Source of the DNA: Fasciola hepatica
Lineage: Eukaryota; Platyhelminthes; Trematoda; Plagiorchiida; Fasciolidae
Assembly (NCBI GenBank): GCA_948099385.1
Contig: CANUEZ040000105.1
Span: 62,001 to 126,000, forward strand
Direction: 5' to 3'
Length of the DNA stretch: 64,000 nt
Position 1 is the stretch's first letter. Every line of letters starts with the position of its first letter. The notes under the pieces were generated by a model, which worked only from the letters and a program-made list of their open reading frames with translations, was not told where the DNA came from and did no database searches. This document shows positions 53,680 through 64,000 of this stretch, piece after piece. Both the position numbers and the translations under genes were made by a program.

Positions 53680-55750
53680 GAAGGGGCCCGAAATTTCACA
53701 ACAGTGAATAAATAAGGCAAACGCGTGTGGTGTGAATGGCATGATTTGTCTTGGAATAACATTATGGTTTTACAAGTGTTGTCGTCGACACCGAAAATTA
53801 AGTGAAGAAAGTGACTGATGAAAGGAAACGTTCGCCAATGCAGATTTGCCGTCAGTCTCCAAGCAAGAAAAGTCTAGCTCATCTGACTCAGCTCAACAAA
53901 TTATTGTGTGCAAGTAAAGTGGATGTTTGGTGTGATATTGATTTGATTTAGCCGTGGTCAGTTCAAGCGAAACTTCACTGGTTCAAATTATGTTCAGCGT
54001 TGTTTATACAAGGACCGAGTTACCTGGAACACCTAAGAATGGTACACTTTGAGTGGAGTCACATTAAATATGAGTGTGTTTTAGATTTGAGGGTTCAGTC
54101 TGTACTTAGAAATTAGTATTTACCACTTATATGGTATATTTTCGAGAAATTCACGGAACTTCGTTGGTTGGAAGGGTTGATAAAGCACAATTATGTTTCA
54201 ATCACTGGAATGTGATTCTTCCAAAATTTACTATAGGACTATTTACCTGCTCATTGAGGGTGCAGATTGTGCCGCGTTTCAGTAAAATGGATCAAAACAT
54301 GTTTGTTTTGTGGGGACTTCAAGGTTGACAGATTGTCTAAGTCCGTGTATAAATTATTGTATCCGGTAGTACGCCTGATTATTTTCGTTGTTATACAGAC
54401 CTTAATTTTTCTCCAGCTTTTGAAAACACGCCATCGATCTGTTGTAGGGACTGATACGAACTAATATATAGTTTGATACCGTGAGAACCCATACCGAGAT
54501 TGGCGTAAATATCGCGATGGACTATCGAATTGAATCAGTCAGGGTTTAACCAGCCCGAGAATCCCATCAATCTCAGTGTTACTCAAATCGGATGGTATAA
54601 GTGATTTTAATGGTAACCTTCGAGAACCAAATGGATTCATATTTGAGAATGCAAAACTAGCGCCACTAAAGAAAGATGTCCCAGCCAATTTACGATGCCA
54701 CGGTTATTTTCAATAATCCAGGTAAATTTAGGCTATTGGCGTCTTTATTCAACTAGAAATGACAGGGTCCAATTAGCCCCTTTTTACAACGGGTGAGAGG
54801 TGAGATTGCCCAAAAATGCCCGGCTGACTTTGTAATGCGCCGACTGCTTCCCGATGCAACCTGAACTTGGTAACTGTCAGCAATGACTAAGGACACGCAT
54901 ACGCCTACAGTTTCAATAGAAAATGTGTGTGTTTAATCCCTGCATGAACACTCGTGATTCCTGAAATGAATGCGGATACTGGAAAAGTGTGGTACTGTCT
55001 CTGGGAATGGTTGGATATTTCCACCGACGACTGACGAACATGTTTCCAGAGTCACAGTGGTCTTCGATAGGACCAATATGTTGGATTTATAGTGGAGTGC
55101 CAAGTAGTGTGGGAATACGCGCAAAAATTCGTTTGTTTCCGGTATATGGTCTGATCCAACTAGCAAACGGAACCGTTGGTAAACCACAAAACGACTCTCT
55201 GAACTACCTTAAATCACCACAAGGTTGACTTCTATGAATTCACACGAACGAGGCAATAAGTTCAAAACTTTGAATATCTGGCTCTAGACGTTCCTTTAAT
55301 ACTACAGCCCATTTGATATCATGAATTTAGTCGTCAAGTGAGCATAATTTTAGCTGGTTCTTTATCAAGCGTGTTCAAACATCCAGTGCCAAATGATATT
55401 CATTTTGAAGAAATGTGTGTGATGAAGATCAAAATAAACACCAAATATATAGTACGACTCAAAAAGTTCTCATTTTCATTTCTGTGATTCTCCGCTAGTT
55501 TATTTCGCCCTTATGTGGTAGCGTGATTCGTGTATTTATTCGCTACCAAAGTCTGCGATTTGTTTGTTTCGCTTATAACTACCTTTATTGATTTATGATT
55601 TTCAATAAATTATTTTCACTAAAGCTCCTTTACTTACGAGGAGTGGCCTAACCAGGTGTGTTTCATAACGTTCGTTTACCCCATATGTTGTTGAGCACAT
55701 TGGGTCACTTCAATCCAGCGCTGAACTGTATCAATGTTGCTGTTAAATTG
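53680..55750. other. Non-coding or unrecognised DNA
   Basis: Frames of 60-85 codons on both strands (54131-54464, 54933-55228); none recognised. No repeat structure noticed. Confidence 0.35.
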
Positions 55751-55965
55751 TTATGAAACAATGATGATCCTCCCCAGACACTGTTCATCATTTGGAGGTA
55801 AGTCATCGATTTCCAGTACATTGTTTTGATTCACAACCTCATACATTTTGATGATAGATAAATATCCACACAGAAAAAGTGTGGAAATTATTGACGTTCC
55901 TACAGTCTCATTCTGAATTGTCGGACGATGTTCTCTCCCGTCGTGTTTTCTGATCATCCGATCTG
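55751..55965 (-). CDS. Possible ABCC-type transporter exon
   Basis: On the minus strand, an acceptor-like CATTTTCATATCACAG precedes an open stretch that ends at a TAA at 55751. Within it, ISTLFLCGYLSIIK followed about 10 residues later by LEIDDLPPNDEQ resembles the N-terminal start of ABCC (MRP) transporters, where a helix (FFWWLNPLI-like) precedes a LEEDDLPPL-like segment. That family feeds drug or conjugate export across the plasma membrane. The match is short and from memory, so it could be coincidence. A lone exon or a pseudogene fragment are both possible; no neighbouring ABC exon was found. Confidence 0.25.
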
Positions 55966-55969
55966 TGAT

Positions 55970-56510
55970 ATGAAAATGCACAGAGCTGAGTTCAAATGAC
56001 TTTTACGAAGGCATAAGATAAAAAATAATGACATTTAAAAACAGATGTCAAAAACAGTTTTACGCTCGCTGTACCGGATGAAATAGATACGGGACATCAC
56101 AATTGTGAAAACTAAAAATAGGAAATCTATTCTTCCGGTAAATTGGATGCTCACCACTCGTCAGTCCACAACAAAGGGCTAAAACGAAAAACAACGTCTA
56201 TGCTGAGAATCATTTGATTATTCGTGGTGATAATAAATGACATTATTTTGTATCCCTCTATTAGATTTGTCATGCTGGTTCATCACAACTGCACTGAATA
56301 CAAATTCCAATTGCATTCCGTTTTCAGTCAATGATCTCACCTGTTCGGTTCACTTATTTCAGGTTTGAAACGAATAATGCAGAAATTAACCGTTTTCAGC
56401 CACCGAGGTTCAGAAGAGGTTCCCTCGTGTCTTTCATATTGTCAGTCAGAGCACGTGCCAAGCAAGGCACTATAGAGTTGCGATAGACATTTATGCAGGG
56501 AGGTGATAAT
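55970..56510. other. Non-coding or unrecognised DNA
   Basis: No open frame or repeat of note. Confidence 0.4.
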
Positions 56511-56598
56511 TCTAAACGTGGAACGTGTGGAGGGATGTGAACGACATGCAGATACGTTGGCACGGGGGTGTGGTGGGGTCCGAAATAATTTTTGCACC

Positions 56599-56779
56599 AT
56601 GTGTTTTACAGGCTTTATTATGCAAATGGTAAACTTTGGGGATAAGACAGCCCACGGAAGTCAGAGAATTACGGCTGATATTGACCACACCGCAGGGATG
56701 TGAGGTACGACTTTTTATAAGTAAACCGGAAAAGATTGCGGAAAGGCAGTAGACCAACACAGAGTGGTTGCATTGATGG
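56599..56779 (+). repeat. Repeat D, copy 1
   Basis: A ~180 bp direct repeat of 57854-58033, matching well by eye (shared words include GCAAATGGTAAACTTTGGG and GAGAATTACGGCTGATATTG). Flanks differ on both sides. Confidence 0.8.
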
Positions 56780-57853
56780 AAATAGGGAAAAATGACAGTT
56801 TGTTTAGTACTAAATGGCCTCTGCCTAAGAATTTGAAAAGTCAATATACGTAGTATCCTTAACCATATGGAGAATATGAGAAGACCACTGTAAATTGATG
56901 CTGATTGTAACACAAGTATTTGAACGAGTTAGCCCTGGAAATGGGAACTTTCTTCATGACTGATTGCTCGTGGGAGTAAGAAAAACGAGAAAGGGAGAGA
57001 AAGTACACTCAAAAGATCTGGAAATGTTGAGATGTAGTCCGGAATGTGGTGGAAAATTCGGAATATTGTGAAAATTCTCGGAGAAAGAGTTAAAGTTTTG
57101 CAGGGTAGACATAATGACAAGGCATCATGTCATTGGTGTATTTAAAAAGATGTGCAGATGCTGCAACAGGCAAGTCACTGATATGTGTATGGTGAAGAGA
57201 AATTCGGAAAGAACAACACGCTGAAGAACACTTGCGTTATTGTTCGAAGAATTCGATAAACTCGTACCAACCTCAGTAAGCTGAGTTCTGTTGGGAGAAT
57301 ATTTTTTCAACCACAACAGTAAACAAGTGGGACAACCAAAATCCCTCTTGTAAAGACGTAGAGAACGGGGAACCGAATGGAATGCTGAGAAATAGCAAAG
57401 GCAAATATGATGAACGGATTTCGTGGAACTACTTAATTTGTCTGAAATGATAGACCAAACCGAAGCAGCTGAATCTACACTACATCTTCTGATTTGTACG
57501 AAAACTGTTGGGGGTGGGGATGAACAACAAAATAGAAACGCATTCGACATAGGGTATTGGGCTCGGTCAAATTGAGCAAAGAATAAGTGATAGCGATGGG
57601 ACTGAAATCAGTAGGCAAATTGTTGGAAGTAGCGCTCGGTACCACTTTTGAGGATTTCCAGGAGGAAGAAATAGCACCAGCATCAACAGATTTATGGATC
57701 AGGGAACTCATAATTTCTCATAGTTGAATTGCTCTTGGTTTGAGGGGAGTGGAATATAAACCGCCTGGGCTCACTGAAGAAGCCGACTTGGGGGTTTGAG
57801 GAAACTTGAATACTTCTGAGGAGAATGTCACTATATCTGAGGGAAAAGAAGGG

Positions 57854-58033
57854 ATATGTTTTACAGGCTTCATTATGCAAATGGTAAACTTTGGGAATAA
57901 GACAGCCCACGGTAGTCAGAGAATTACGGCTGATATTGACCACACCGCGGGGATGTGAGGTACAACGTTTTCTAAGTAAACCGGAAAAGATTGCGGAAAG
58001 GCAGTAGACTAACACAGAGTGGTTACACTGATG
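57854..58033 (+). repeat. Repeat D, copy 2
   Basis: Partner of 56599-56779. It lies at the 5' side of the decayed CR1/Jockey-type element as read on the minus strand, with a spacing of about 1255 bp between copies. Confidence 0.8.
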
Positions 58034-60070
58034 ATAAGTTATCCGATGAGGGACGAATAAATGCGGCCTTTATACTGTCATCATGCACATCGGGGTTTTC
58101 TAACCAAGCCCGTTGCCCAAATTGAGGCCAGATACCGTGCCAGAGAAGTTTGCTACTGATGGTACGGACGAACTGGTGGGTAAATGTCGTGTTCAGTCGT
58201 TATGTCTTATGTTTGATCAGGATGAAGTGTCGTTTCACCGAAGCCCGGTCGCGTAGCTATTAGGCATGTTCTGTCTGCCTTTTCGGAGATTCCAGCTATG
58301 GGGAAGCTAGTCTGTCTTCGTGAAATATACAATCTCCGTAGGACAACACAAATCAAATGCCGAACTCAGTGTCTTCGTAAATATATCTGGCTGGAAAAGA
58401 GAGCAGTCGAAATAAACCACGGAGAAACAATGGAAAAGTATCTTTGATGAAGGATAATGTTGGTGGATGAGAGGGTTCTGGATGAAATTTTTAGTTGTCT
58501 TGTGCTGACGAATAAACAGTGCGCTGAAAATGAATAAATTTAGAGTCTGATAATAATGAGAGCGTGGCCACTCACTGAAACAGGAGTTTTAGTCGTGGGA
58601 TAAAATGTCCAAGATTACTGATAGTAATAATGTTGAAAACAGCATTTCCGCTGGTTAGAAATAAACAAAGGTCACTTAAAACAAAAGCAGGTATAGGATG
58701 CGTGGGCGCATGAATAAAGTCGCTGTCAATAATGCATAAACAGGCAGATAGTAATGGAATCAGAACGGGTATGGAAGTGTCCAAACGAACTATGTCAAAC
58801 ATCAATCAATCACCTCCCGATTTCTTAATGCGACGTTGTGCAAAATGTTACTGCAAGACACATTAAGACAGCACATATAAGTCATTCTTTTGTTATTATT
58901 CATTATTTCCGACATTCAGTCATGATAAACACCAGCAGTGTAGACCAGTTTTCAGCCAAAAACATACAGATTCATTTGTACTGAAATGATCGCGGAGCAA
59001 AGCTTCATTGAAATTGGACATGAGAGTTCAGTTGACCATATCAAGGAACCTGTTCAATCTGGTTTAGTCTACATCTCGTGCTACGTAACACAATTATCTG
59101 TATTGTGTTTACCACGATGTTTATTTTGTACCAATGCGCTTTGGTCTTTGGTTTACACACCGACAGCAGACCGCTCACTCTCGTGCTCGCATGATAATTT
59201 GCTTGTTAAATTCCACTGTGCGAATCGGTTTGGCCTTTTTTCCACAACAGATGCTGATTGACCCTAACTGTGGATTTACCTCTTCTTATTGCACTCCGAT
59301 TCTGAGTGGGTTTTACCGCTAACTTAGACTTTCTCCCGCGTTTTCCCATATATGTACACCAAAACCACTACTCTACATGATCTGTTCTGTTACTACATCC
59401 TAATCGCCTGGGCTACGTGAAAAGGACCAAAGGATTGGATGTAATTTTCCTTCTCTTTATATTTGCCTCATCTGTGAGAATGACCGAACTTTGGCCATCC
59501 CGTCATGGTCATGATACTTTCGAATAGCCATGCTATTCCGTTTGTCCTGCACCACGGCATCACTTATCATCTGACCGTTGATCGGGCAAAATGCTTTCAA
59601 TGAAAAAAGACATTCCTTGTAAACCAATTGATTCATCCCTTCTTAGCCTTCTTCAGCATTTCCTGCGCAAAAGTGGATAGACATTTTAGTTTCTTCGTTG
59701 AACGATCTGATTGTGTGGTCAGTTTTCAACAACTGGTCTCACAGTAAACGCAGTAAGGTAAGCTTTTTACTCCGCCTTAACATATTCTGTTTGGACTGTT
59801 CTGATTTGTGTGCACAAGTTATTGCAGAGCTATTCGAACCCACTCCTATCATGCTCTCACAACCTTTGGACGGAGTCACCAGTCATATGAAATCGACTTG
59901 ACTAATATCAACAGAAATCTTATCGTCATTTCGAAAAAACATAATTTCTTTGTCATACGTGGTTCATTTTTCGCATCACGGTTCCTATTCCCCTAATACG
60001 ACGTCTGAAAAATGATTCATCGGATCAGTTTCTCCGAGAATGGTATTGAAAATGTGACGTGCGGAGGAGG
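58034..60070. other. Non-coding or unrecognised DNA
   Basis: Frames at 58572-58805 (minus), 58986-59261 and 59698-59996 (plus) have no recognised domain. One plus frame (58986-59261) is cysteine-rich and could be an exon, but lacks clear splice sites. Confidence 0.35.
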
Positions 60071-60076
60071 AATTGT

Positions 60077-60108
60077 GGGGGCGGGGGTGGGAGGGAGTTG
60101 GGAGGGAA
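60077..60108 (+). other. G-quadruplex-capable G tract
   Basis: Six G runs (GGGGG, GGGGG, GGG, GGG, GGG, GGG) separated by one to four bases lie in about 30 bases. This satisfies the usual four-run, short-loop rule and stands out in AT-rich surroundings. No gene start was identified beside it. Confidence 0.7.
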
Positions 60109-62740
60109 GCCGCTCAGAAAATGAAAACAACGCGCCCATTTATATTTTCCCGTTTCAAATCTCACATTTCATTGGTTAAATAAAGTCACATTTAGCACCT
60201 TCTCTCGTAGATGACTATGAAAATGTCGGCGGTCTCAGCTTTTGCCTCTATGTGCTACAAGTGGAACGGAGTAGACATACAAGTTGATTTTCGAGTTGGT
60301 CTACAACTCGAGAGATGATTCAATGTGATACATTCAGCATGGTGAATTCAGTCCGAGGCAAAGTTCACTTAGTCCCGCCAGTGATCGACGGCATGACATT
60401 GATTTTTACAAAACCCACATCATCAAGTAACTACGAGTAATTAAACTTCAGACTTATATTGAAGAATGTTTCCATTGATTTCGACCGTCATTTATGCGAT
60501 CGAACTCTGTCATCAAACAGCATTTGCCATACGTAATGAATAATCAGAGCGATTGCAATTTAACAACCGATTGCTCACGAATTTCTCCATAACTTGACCC
60601 CTTGCAAACGTTTCGTGATTTTTACAAAAATCTAAATGATTTATTTATTTTCTGATATCATTTTATGGAATTCGTTCACTACAGAAATTTGACGGTTTTC
60701 AATATTTTGTAGGAGATCTCTCACAAACGTAATCTGAACGAATTATACACGCGTGCTCCCATGCAATCGCTATCGCCACGCGAATCCCAGTATTGACTCC
60801 CATCAGGAAATATATTTTCTCGTTTATCTCCCGAAACAATCGCATAGTTTTACGTAAACAGGACTGTCATACATTGCAGTTAAACATGGTAAAAATGAAA
60901 ATATCGTGGCAAATTAATCAGAAAGCTGTGAAAAACTAGAGATCACCCAGCCAATTTGTGAGGAACTTTCCAGGTAAAATCCATCATTTAAATAATAGAA
61001 ATCTATCGGCAGTTTATTCACACCTTGTTTATAGTGAGTTGGCAATAGTGCCAAACGCACGATGTTTTGGAATGTGACCCGTTTTCATTCATCAGAGCAC
61101 ACGAAATCCGAAGGAATTCCTCTTACTCCATTCGGAAATGTGCAAGGCACCTGCCTCTTGTTATACAGAAAAGAGACTTCATGCGCTTTGAGCTCCGTTT
61201 TGGGGGTAAGAATGTGTTCAAAAATGCCACTCTCCTCGCAATGCCATAAACGCTGTCTCTGATCATATTCTGACCTAAGCGTGCAGGTTTTGCAATCTTT
61301 CGGTAGAATGGATAGAACAATTCACTACACTACACGCACATCGGAAGAGTGAAATCACTTTTCATTTTCAGCTCGTATCTCGCACACAGTCCAGCTCTCT
61401 AATGTCAGTCATCTCAGTATAATTGCTGGCACCCTCAACTATGGAATTTTACAATTCAGAGCTACAAAACAAATCTCATTTCGAGTATTCTTTTAAAGCT
61501 GTTATGCGAATACTGTGACGCGTTCGATTTGACCTACTGGTGAAGAATGGAAGGGGTAGTTGGGATTGTAACTCATGTACGAGCAAAACCCATTTGGCAC
61601 GATCGACCAAGAAATACGCATGGTAAATGGAACCAAACTAGAGCGGCCCATTTAACGCGTACATATTATATACTTGCGGTAAAGCAATAAGCAGGCTAAT
61701 GCACTTTATTTCATGATTATCTAAATTTGTTCTGGTATTGGCTCTCAAGTGCACACGCTTGTGTCAAGATAGACTGTCTTCTAGACGGTACTCCATTGGG
61801 CGAATGAATTGCGAAAGCAATCCGCAGATCTCCTTTCCATTGCTATCATATATTGACGTTGAAAATCGATCATTTGAGCAGTGCACTCTTTCCATGAGGG
61901 ACACATCAGTTCTTTTTGCTTGACGTTGATTTACAAGAAGTATACACTAGACTTATAAAAATGGCTCCCACCCAGGATTATTTCTGCAATATATTCTTGT
62001 ATACCCACAAATAAACACATTCAATTGCTTGCAGCCACAACAATAACGTTCGTTATGAGCATGATGGTGTTTGAGATAATACACGTTGCCCAGTTACATG
62101 AGGAGATAGTGCAAACGTTTGTACTATATAATCGAAATAAAACAAAATGAGTCTGAATCGTCTTTTCACTCCGTCGTCAGTCATGTTACTTTTGTCTACA
62201 ACTGGTCAGATTAGAGCTATCCGGACCCACAAATTATTCATTCAGACTCAATGCATCGCGTGGATTGTTGAGCTGAATATTTCGACGGAAAGCTAATTTC
62301 AGGTGTTGACTGGTACAACAGAAAAAACACTATCCGCTAATACCAATCGAATTTTGGAAAGGTGGAGGTTCTCCATGAATAATGTTACACGGTTGTGGGC
62401 CATATGAGCTGTCGTCTTCTGTTTTCAACTACAGAGTAACGTGAACTCTTTGCTTCAAATTTAGCTGCGGAAAAATTTAGGTTGAATTGGCGTGTATCAG
62501 TGTTTATGCAAACTCTTATTGATGTGACAGGACATCCTGCGAAAACATCAGGAAAGACATCTGATTATCATTACACCTAAACTAATCGCCGGTATCATTC
62601 TAGATCGGTGGTGGTCGAGTGGACGTCAGAGAGCTGAACCGGACCATTGCTATTCTGAGTCTGAGACATACACCATTCACCGCGCTCGTGTGCAAGCATG
62701 AAATAATTTGTCCCGGTTATCTAACACTAGAACGACTTGA
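60109..62740. other. Non-coding or unrecognised DNA
   Basis: Frames at 61062-61320 and 61738-61923 have no recognised product. No repeats noticed. Confidence 0.35.
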
Positions 62741-62949
62741 TCAAGTAAATAGCTGCATATAACCGGCTGCAACCTTGGGCCGCTGATAGAGAAAAGGTCG
62801 CCAGTGAGGTGGTTCATCGGGAATAGAAGGAATCCAGGCAGGCTGAAAAACTGGTTGTGGATAAGCAGTGACAGTGTTCGAGTATGTGCGGATTTTCATA
62901 CGTTGCAGGTGCTCCTTTTGAGAAGGCCACATATATCTGAAGACAGCAC
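62741..62949 (-). CDS. Exon candidate, unknown protein
   Basis: On the minus strand, a good acceptor (GTGCTGTCTTCAG) precedes an open stretch that runs about 66 codons to TGA. It enters after one base of a split codon and starts YMWPSQKEHLQRMK. The peptide is rich in Pro, Trp and Tyr, a composition unlike random sequence. It could be a last coding exon. A different frame is also open at the start, and the exon candidate upstream at 63072-63177 does not match in phase, so linkage is unproven. Confidence 0.28.
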
Positions 62950-63071
62950 TGTGAATTGGACAATGCTGCCTGTAACTAGAAAACGTTAATTCCTTTTGTT
63001 GTGGTGTGAACCCGGCAAAGTAATTCGAATAAGGTGCATGAACATTTCTCGGTCACTTTCTCGTGAACTAC

Positions 63072-63177
63072 CTTCCAGATTGCAATCGCTTTTGCCAAAG
63101 CCGAGGGTGCATTCAGAAACAGAAAAGTCACACAATTTTCCTTTATTAAACATCCAAATGTGGAACAGCTGATTAGG
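63072..63177 (-). CDS. Exon candidate, unknown protein
   Basis: A 106-base stretch bounded by an acceptor (GACTATCTTACAG) and a donor (GGAAG|GTAGTT) on the minus strand. Two of the three frames are open: one reads PNQLFHIWMFNKGKLCDF, cysteine-containing and extracellular-looking; the other is hydrophobic. The splice sites are the main support. Family unknown. Confidence 0.28.
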
Positions 63178-63199
63178 CTGTAAGATAGTCAGCACCAAT

Positions 63200-63854
63200 T
63201 AAAAGTTGCACATCAACTCCCATTCCTTTTCAAACAACGTTTGCCTTTCCCTACAATTCGCATCATTCTGTATTTGTAGTGCTGACAATAGGCTGGTCTC
63301 CAACCCGTTGCATCATATAAACGTACAGTGATAATAATACTAATAATATATCTTAAAATAATAATAAACCACTGTAAACTCGCTAGTCATCAAGCCAAAC
63401 TCAAGCTTTGCTCAAATATACTCGAAGTTATGTTGAATGATTTTTACCCATCGACTACCCTCAGAAACCAGGTACACCTGCCGTAGGCCCTTCATCGGAT
63501 TTTTCTTGATCCGAAAGTGGACTTTCATTCAGCTGATCCCACAGCTTCCTGTCACTGTCTCCCACTGAAAGTATATCGGAAAAAACTCGTTCTCACAAGC
63601 CGAGTTCGGGATTATGACGGTTCTTTCATCTCAATTCATCACAAGGATTTGTGTACTCCATGGTTGTCCTCTCTCTTATCTTTTCCAACCCCTAATTAAT
63701 ATGGTCCTGACAATCCAGTTTTGGTTGTGCGAAGTTCTGCTCAGGTGGAGAAGTGTCAGATTCTGAGTATGCGGAGATTTTTTCTCAATGAAGCGACAGG
63801 TTTGTAACAAACATTTTCGTGACAGAATGAACAACTATGGCGCCGCTGTGACAC
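63200..63854. other. Non-coding or unrecognised DNA
   Basis: An (ATA)-rich tract lies at about 63331-63370. A 60-codon frame at 63517-63699 is not recognised. Confidence 0.35.
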
Positions 63855-64000
63855 CCGGATGTCTTCTAAGGGTTGGTTGCACGTTGCTATGGTTTTTACT
63901 GCTTTTACTCTGCAACTAAGAGACCTGGTTACTTCGAGTTGAGGACCCTCGGCTTTTAAATGCGTTCTGTAACCGGAGTCCGCGAAGCGTTGCTCGGGTT
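63855..64000 (+). mobile_element. RTE-type RT fragment at window edge
   Basis: Plus-strand reading gives KGWLHVAMVFTAFTLQL, then ETWLLRVEDPRLLNAF and RSPRSVARV. This follows the RTE C-terminal block that reads KGRVY..., ETWPLRVEDIRRLLVFDHRC and LRSIARV in related elements. At least one stop and one added codon are present, so it is decayed. The element continues beyond the window. Confidence 0.5.

Larger units (their letters stand above)
56512..58033 (-). mobile_element. Decayed CR1/Jockey-type non-LTR element
   Basis: Minus-strand frames show the RT order. A pre-RT stretch (SDILLRSIQVSSNPQV, about 57790-57830) comes first. Then comes ISSSWKSSKVVPSATSNN with SPIAITYSLLNL (about 57580-57680). 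The block IRRCSVDSAASV lies near 57470, then ISDKLSSSTKSVHHICLCYF (57390-57450). LRLYKRDFGCPTCLLLWLK lies near 57300-57360, and VLQRVVLSEFLFTIHI (57185-57240) corresponds to the family's LQGSVLSPLLF block. The catalytic box should follow but is not visible, because the sequence changes character below about 57120. Stops and frameshifts are present. A ~180 bp segment from its 5' side is repeated at 56599-56779. Confidence 0.65.

Overview
The window reads as eukaryotic, intron-containing, repeat-dominated DNA, most likely from a flatworm and probably a digenean trematode. The reasons are indirect. It has no dense operon-like coding. Decayed retroelement proteins resemble those I associate with schistosomes and liver flukes: RTE-type and CR1/Jockey-type non-LTR elements, a GIY-YIG (Penelope-like) element and a Ty3/Gypsy element. 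There are very short introns and a huge GATA-type array. The organism call is inference, not identification. I see no rRNA, CRISPR or bacterial feature.

Layout. 1-7194 is mostly non-coding, with two tRNA-like short repeats and one weak exon candidate. 7195-8200 is one copy of a duplicated segment whose partner lies inverted at 42488-43475. 8805-14315 holds three copies of an unclassified repeat, one inverted relative to the other two. 16687-20188 is a nearly perfect inverted repeat: about 1.3 kb arms around an 0.89 kb spacer. 24661-26905 is a decayed RTE-type retrotransposon. 28570-31265 is a 2.7 kb GATA/TAGA array, which abuts a Gypsy remnant on the minus strand (31272-32870).

The best protein-coding signal is at 39588-42220. 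Two spliced genes appear to converge there: a four-exon plus-strand gene ending near 40455 and a minus-strand gene ending near 40635. Both have GT-AG introns and mutually compatible phases, but I recognise neither protein. Further retroelement debris follows at 50340-52345 (GIY-YIG end joined to an RTE 3' half), 56512-58033 (CR1/Jockey-type, minus strand) and 63855-64000 (an RTE fragment running off the window). Isolated exon candidates are listed with low confidence; one at 55751 weakly resembles an ABCC transporter N-terminal segment.

Every retroelement carries stops, frameshifts or lost catalytic residues and looks inactive. Coordinates of repeat edges and exons come from reading by eye and may be off by several bases.
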